This document shows positions 60,243 through 64,000 of a stretch of DNA of 64,000 nucleotides, one piece after another; within the stretch, counting starts at the first letter, position 1, and each line of letters opens with the position of its first letter. The stretch lies in NCBI RefSeq assembly GCF_001971705.1, contig NZ_CP019327.1, positions 1,674,001-1,738,000 on the forward strand, given 5' to 3'. The notes beneath the pieces are model-generated. The model worked only from the letters and a program-made list of their open reading frames with translations. It was not told the DNA's origin and did not search any database. This stretch comes from Natronorubrum daqingense (GTDB lineage: Archaea; Halobacteriota; Halobacteria; Halobacteriales; Natrialbaceae). Made by a program: the position numbers and the translations under genes.

Positions 60243-61439
60243 TTACTCTTGCATCGCTGGCTCGTCGGTCGGCGGCTCGAGGCGAATCGCGTACAACAGG
60301 AGGGAAACGGCGACGAGCGTCCCGCCGGCGAGGAGCAACCACGAGCCCTGATAGCCGACGGTGTCAGCGAGGAAGCCGAACGCAGGCGGCGCTACGACGG
60401 ACCCGAGGACGAGCGACAGTTGCCCGCCGGCAGTTGCACCGCCCATCTCCTCGGACGTGACCAGCGTGGCCATATAGGAGTAGTAGACGCCGGTGTTGCC
60501 GAGGATGAAGAAGCCGAGAACGGAGAAGGCAATCGCCGCGTTCACGGGGGTGTCGGTCGCGGCGACGATCACGAAGAGCACGGCACCGACGAACGCCTGC
60601 ACGATCAGGATCGAGCCGATTCGAACCTGCGGATCGCCGGGCAGTGCGTCGCTGAGCCAGCCCGTGACGATTCGACCGATGCTCCCGAACAACTGCACGA
60701 GTGCGAGGACGACGCCGCCGAATGCGACTGAGGCCCCGATACTTTCCTCGACGTAGAGAACCGTGTAGCCGGTCGTCGTAAAGAACGCCGCCCCGAGGAA
60801 GAACCCCGCGAGAACGAGGACGCGATACGGCCGGTTTTCCGACAGCGCCCGAAAGTCGGGATACTCTGCGGTTCCGCCGTCACCGACACCGCTGTAGAAT
60901 ATCGCGAAGACGATCGCGACGAGTATCCCGAAGCCGGCGGCGATGAGAAAACCGGCCTGCCAGAAGAGAATTCCCGCGAGTCCGGTGACGAGCAACGAGC
61001 TAATCCCGCTGCCCGCGGTGACGCCGACTTGCTTGATTCCGAGCGCGAAGTTCTGTCGACCCGCCTCGATTCCGTCGTAAATCGCCTTGTTCGTCCCGGG
61101 AATCGCCGACGCGTACATCGACCCGAGAAAGAAGGCCGCGGCGAGCAACAACGCGAACGTTGGCGCGCCGGCAACCAGTAGTGCTCCGGACGCTAAGCCG
61201 ATGAGACCGAGCGTCAGCGAGCGCTTCTCGCCGAAGCGATCGATCAACGCGCCCACGGGCAACAAACAGAGCGCGTAGCCGAGCGTCAACGCCGTCACGA
61301 CGAAGCCGACGGAAAACCGAGAGAGACCGAACTCGTCCCGGAAGAACGGCGTCGCCGCGAAAACGGCGTAATAACAGATACTTGCCGACACTTGCCACAG
61401 TGAGACGAGCGAGACAGTCCGCCAGTACGACCGATCCAT
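60243..61439 (-). CDS. MFS transporter
   Basis: The 398-residue polytopic protein has 12 hydrophobic segments with MFS features: GALIDRFGEKRSLT after helix 2 and a GWLSDALPGDPQVR loop after helix 8. It shows no drug- or sugar-specific signature, so the substrate is unknown. The ATG at 61439 gives the expected MDRSYWRTVSL N-terminus before the first helix. It lies downstream of the tautomerase gene (118-nt gap). Confidence 0.83.
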   Translation of the reverse strand: MDRSYWRTVSLVSLWQVSASICYYAVFAATPFFRDEFGLSRFSVGFVVTALTLGYALCLLPVGALIDRFGEKRSLTLGLIGLASGALLVAGAPTFALLLAAAFFLGSMYASAIPGTNKAIYDGIEAGRQNFALGIKQVGVTAGSGISSLLVTGLAGILFWQAGFLIAAGFGILVAIVFAIFYSGVGDGGTAEYPDFRALSENRPYRVLVLAGFFLGAAFFTTTGYTVLYVEESIGASVAFGGVVLALVQLFGSIGRIVTGWLSDALPGDPQVRIGSILIVQAFVGAVLFVIVAATDTPVNAAIAFSVLGFFILGNTGVYYSYMATLVTSEEMGGATAGGQLSLVLGSVVAPPAFGFLADTVGYQGSWLLLAGGTLVAVSLLLYAIRLEPPTDEPAMQE

Positions 61440-61557
61440 CGAACGTCGCCGTCTTTCTCGAGGGAGGGCTTTACTGTCCCGGTGTCGGAGACACGTTCCG
61501 GGTCACGGGTAGTTCGAAATCGCCAGCAGATGGGCGGCCTCGAGTCCCGCTACCGTC

Positions 61558-61953
61558 TTACTCACCGGCTTCGTCGGGGTCCGATCCCTTCCACTCGCCG
61601 CCGACTCGGTCGACCCCCATCATGTGCTCGCCGGGATGTTCCGTGAACACGACCTTCATGTTCTCGTCGGGGACGTCGAACGTCTCGCCGAAGTACGAGA
61701 ACGTCTCAAGCGCGAAGGTGCGTTTTCGCTCGAGCGACCGACCCTGTCGGATTTCGGCGTCGAGAAAGAGCAGCGGTCCGTCGACGCTTCGCCCGAGATG
61801 CACTGCTGCAGGCTCCCGCTCGCGAATCGAAATCGCGACGTGACCGGCTGTCGTCGCCATCGTCGTCGTGTACAGGTCGGTGACTCGGTCGGCGATGGCG
61901 CGCTTTTCCTCGGCCGAGAGCGTGCACGTCGTCTCGAATTGGAGCAATGGCAT
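61558..61953 (-). CDS. Tautomerase-superfamily protein
   Basis: The 131-residue protein has Pro at position 2 (MPLLQFETTCTLSAEEKRAIADRVTDLY), which after Met removal is the N-terminal catalytic Pro of the 4-oxalocrotonate tautomerase and MIF-like superfamily. Two beta-alpha-beta units occur in one chain, as in the fused members. It would isomerise keto/enol groups of an aromatic or oxo-acid. The exact substrate is unknown. Confidence 0.8.
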   Translation of the reverse strand: MPLLQFETTCTLSAEEKRAIADRVTDLYTTTMATTAGHVAISIREREPAAVHLGRSVDGPLLFLDAEIRQGRSLERKRTFALETFSYFGETFDVPDENMKVVFTEHPGEHMMGVDRVGGEWKGSDPDEAGE

Positions 61954-62221
61954 GCGTTCTTCTCGAGTGTCCGCTGAGTTGGGTATTGTGTCTTGGAACG
62001 ACCACTGCTGTCGTCGACGCCACCGAATTTCTCGCGATAATGGTGGGTGCTGTCAATGGACCTACCGAACATGGTCGTTGGTCTTTATGGATGTCAAGAG
62101 AGGATAGAAACACTTTACGAGTTTACAAAACTGGATACTGTAGCGAGAAAACATCATTAACTAAAATCGTAGACTGATGGATCGTTACCATTTATATCCT
62201 GGATTCGAAACAGAGGGAAAA
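61954..62221. other. Intergenic region before the DASS transporter
   Basis: This 268-bp stretch is noticeably AT-richer than its flanks. It holds the divergent upstream signals of the tautomerase gene (minus) and the transporter (plus). An open frame at about 61947-62177 encodes a Cys/Trp-rich, non-acidic peptide unlike the neighbouring proteins, so I do not call a gene. Confidence 0.45.
62191..62198 (+). promoter_or_regulatory. TATA-like box of the DASS transporter gene
   Basis: TTTATATC lies 24-31 nt before the ATG at 62222, so the transcript should be leaderless or nearly so. Confidence 0.5.
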
Positions 62222-64000
62222 ATGGTGAATAATCGCCTGAAAACCTATCAAAAGTTTATTAGAAGATTCTGGACGTATCTCTGGCGGCTCAACGAGCAGA
62301 CGAAAGCGTATGTCCGTCTCGATGGGGCGAAGATCGTCGAGGACATGGACTCCGTCTCAGAGGAAGAAAAGCAGGTGGCGCGTGAGGCGTTCACCGACGG
62401 TGGTGCTAACCCGAACGGCAACGGGTCGAATGGCGGATCTGGTAACGGCGACGGGCGAGACGACGACCAGAACCCGTTCGACGTCGGCGGGTCCTACGGG
62501 CTTCGACAGAAGGTCGGATTCGTTCTCGGCCCGATCCTGTTCGCCCTCATCATGTTCTCTCCGACGCCGGAGGGACTCGCCCCCGCAGGGCAAGCGGTCG
62601 CCGCCGTAACGGCGTGGGTCGCCGTCTGGTGGATGTCCGAAGCGATTCCGATTCCCGCGACCTCCTTACTACCGATTCCGCTGTTCCCGATGACTGGCGC
62701 ACTCGGGGCCGACGAGACGACACCGTCGTACGGCGATCCCCTCATCTTCCTCTTTATGGGCGGATTCTTCCTCGCGATGGCGATGCAACGGTGGGGACTC
62801 CACCGCCGAATCGCGTTGCGGACGATCAAAGCCGTCGGCACCGAGCCCTCGAGGCTCATTCTCGGATTCATGCTGGCGACCGCGTTCCTCTCGATGTGGG
62901 TCTCGAATAGCGCGACGGTCATGATGATGGTACCAATCGCACTGGCTGTCATCTACAAAACGAGCGACCTCATCGACGACGCTGGACTCGACATCGAAAC
63001 CGGCGAAGGAAACTTCTCCTTCGGCGTCGCGCTCATGCTGTGTATCGCCTACGGCGCATCCGTCGGCGGCGTCGCGACACTCATCGGCACGCCACCGAAC
63101 ATCCTCTTCGCCGGGCAAGCGGGGGAACTCTTCGGCCAATCGATCGGCTTCGCCGAGTGGATGCTCTACGGCGTCCCGATCGCACTCATCGGACTCGCAA
63201 CCGTCTACTTCTACGTGACGCGTCTCGCCATCTCGCCCGAGTTCGACCAGCTCCCGATCGGCGACGACACGATCGATCGACAACTCGAGCAACTCGGCGC
63301 GATGAGCACGCAAGAACGCATGGTGCTCGTCGTCTTCGTCGGAATGGCACTCGCCTGGATCTCCGCCAGCCTTCTCGAGCAATTCGAATACATCGGTCTC
63401 TCCGAACCTGATACGGTGGTCGCAATCGCCGGTGCGCTCGTCCTCTTTACGTTACCGACGAAAACGGAAGACGGCGAACACACCTTCCTGCTCGACTGGA
63501 CCAACGGCGTCAAGATTCCGTGGGGTGTCATCCTCCTGTTCGGTGGTGGCCTCGCGATCGCCGCTGGGTTCGACGAATCCGGCCTCGCGGCCTGGCTCGC
63601 CGAGCAACTCCAGTTGCTCGAGGGCGTCTCGATGGTCGTCATCTTACTCGCCGTCGTCGTCCTGACCGTCTTGCTCACCGAGGTCACGTCGAACACCGGA
63701 ACGACGGCGATGCTCATGCCGATCCTCGCGAGCGTCGCGGTCGGGATCGGCGTCCACCCGTACGGACTCATGATCGCCGGCGCGACCGCAGCCTCCTTCG
63801 CGTTCATGCTCCCCGTCGCGACGCCACCGAACGCGATCGTCTTCGGCAGCGGATACATCACGCTGCCACAGATGGTCCGCGTCGGGTTCGGGCTCAACGT
63901 CATCGGGATCATCCTGATTACGGTCATTGCACTCGCGTGGCTACCGATCGCCTGGGGCATCGATATCGGAACGCTCCCGACCGAGTTCGCAGAGGCCTGG
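62222..64000 (+). CDS. DASS/SLC13-family anion:Na+ symporter (partial at window end)
   Basis: At least 593 residues lie in the window and the frame is still open at 64000. The protein has a hydrophilic N-terminal extension of about 95 residues, including a Gly/Asn-rich linker, before the membrane core. DASS motifs are clear: SNSATVMMMVPIALA, IGTPPNILFAGQ, TEVTSNTGTTAMLMPI and LPVATPPNAIVFGSGYI. This family carries dicarboxylates, citrate, sulfate or phosphate with Na+. Near the window end the helices of the last core segment appear, so only a short C-terminus is missing. The ATG lies just after a TATA-like box. Confidence 0.88.
   Translation, partial: MVNNRLKTYQKFIRRFWTYLWRLNEQTKAYVRLDGAKIVEDMDSVSEEEKQVAREAFTDGGANPNGNGSNGGSGNGDGRDDDQNPFDVGGSYGLRQKVGFVLGPILFALIMFSPTPEGLAPAGQAVAAVTAWVAVWWMSEAIPIPATSLLPIPLFPMTGALGADETTPSYGDPLIFLFMGGFFLAMAMQRWGLHRRIALRTIKAVGTEPSRLILGFMLATAFLSMWVSNSATVMMMVPIALAVIYKTSDLIDDAGLDIETGEGNFSFGVALMLCIAYGASVGGVATLIGTPPNILFAGQAGELFGQSIGFAEWMLYGVPIALIGLATVYFYVTRLAISPEFDQLPIGDDTIDRQLEQLGAMSTQERMVLVVFVGMALAWISASLLEQFEYIGLSEPDTVVAIAGALVLFTLPTKTEDGEHTFLLDWTNGVKIPWGVILLFGGGLAIAAGFDESGLAAWLAEQLQLLEGVSMVVILLAVVVLTVLLTEVTSNTGTTAMLMPILASVAVGIGVHPYGLMIAGATAASFAFMLPVATPPNAIVFGSGYITLPQMVRVGFGLNVIGIILITVIALAWLPIAWGIDIGTLPTEFAEAW

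Noticed and set aside
61947..62177. Plus-strand frame in the AT-rich gap before the DASS transporter
   Set aside because: The peptide is Cys/Trp-rich and not acidic, and the gap carries promoter-like signals; no support for a gene.
1..64000. High frequency of CTCGAG
   Set aside because: It reflects Leu-Glu (CTC GAG) codon pairs and their complement in a GC-rich acidic proteome, not an array of sites.
1..64000. Searched by eye for rRNA, tRNA and transposase genes
   Set aside because: No convincing cloverleaf, rRNA segment or transposase-like protein was found, but tRNAs are hard to exclude without a covariance-model scan.

Overview
The window is chromosomal DNA from a halophilic archaeon (class Halobacteria). 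It is GC-rich, predicted proteins are strongly acidic, and Leu-Glu codon pairs make CTCGAG very common. Marker genes confirm the assignment: a PGF-CTERM surface glycoprotein, TiaS, aEF-1beta, ribosomal protein L21e, Rpb4/RpoF, a DUF655 protein, RsmA/KsgA, an HemK2-type methylase, NreA, twin-arginine lipoproteins and an archaeal-type ArsA/TRC40 ATPase. Many genes have a TATA-like box about 20-38 nt before the ATG, fitting leaderless or short-leader transcription. The gene style resembles the Natrialba/Haloterrigena group, but I cannot fix a genus. I saw no rRNA, tRNA, transposase or CRISPR array.

Layout. 1-9.6 kb: surface glycoprotein (minus strand) with a structured leader, a divergent acidic lipoprotein, a two-domain VOC protein, an unknown membrane protein, an NhaC antiporter and a DRG GTPase. 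9.6-18.5 kb: PRC-barrel protein, TiaS, an HTH regulator, a glutaredoxin-like protein, an AzgA-type purine permease, glycerate kinase, a TrkA-type protein and a DNA-methylase-like enzyme with an altered motif IV. 18.6-22.5 kb: a second NhaC antiporter overlapping a TRAM-like protein, a Xi-class GST, a decayed frameshifted gene and an intergenic hairpin element. 22.6-27.5 kb: an Azf-like dehydrogenase, an IclR regulator, and an operon of sodium:solute symporter, 43-residue membrane peptide and amidase joined by 2-nt spacing and a 4-nt overlap. 27.8-37.1 kb: HD hydrolase, oxidoreductase, methyltransferase, nitroreductase, a coupled MetE-like pair and a PQQ-propeller lipoprotein.

37.1-47.3 kb is the information-processing cluster: L21e-RpoF, then DUF655-RsmA, then HemK2, all on the minus strand, interrupted by an acyl-CoA dehydrogenase (opposite strand) and an MscS channel. 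Directly upstream of L21e lies a class I terpene-cyclase-like gene with a strong leaderless promoter. aEF-1beta and a 59-residue zinc-ribbon protein follow after an MBL hydrolase, an unknown protein and an MFS carrier. 47.5-64 kb: NreA with a C-terminal PIP-like motif, membrane proteins (AI-2E type, CPBP type), DUF302, an AT-richer M48 protease, a hydrolase with a perfect 12-bp inverted repeat touching its start codon, a His/Asp-repeat membrane protein, CinA/PncC, an aminotransferase, a frameshifted ZIP-like protein, ArsA, UspA, MFS, a tautomerase and a DASS/SLC13 transporter cut by the window end.

The most notable items are the terpene-cyclase-like gene, the symporter-micropeptide-amidase operon, the interrupted ribosomal cluster, the 5'-terminal stem-loop of the surface-glycoprotein mRNA, the inverted repeat abutting the 161-residue hydrolase gene, and two probable frameshifted genes.
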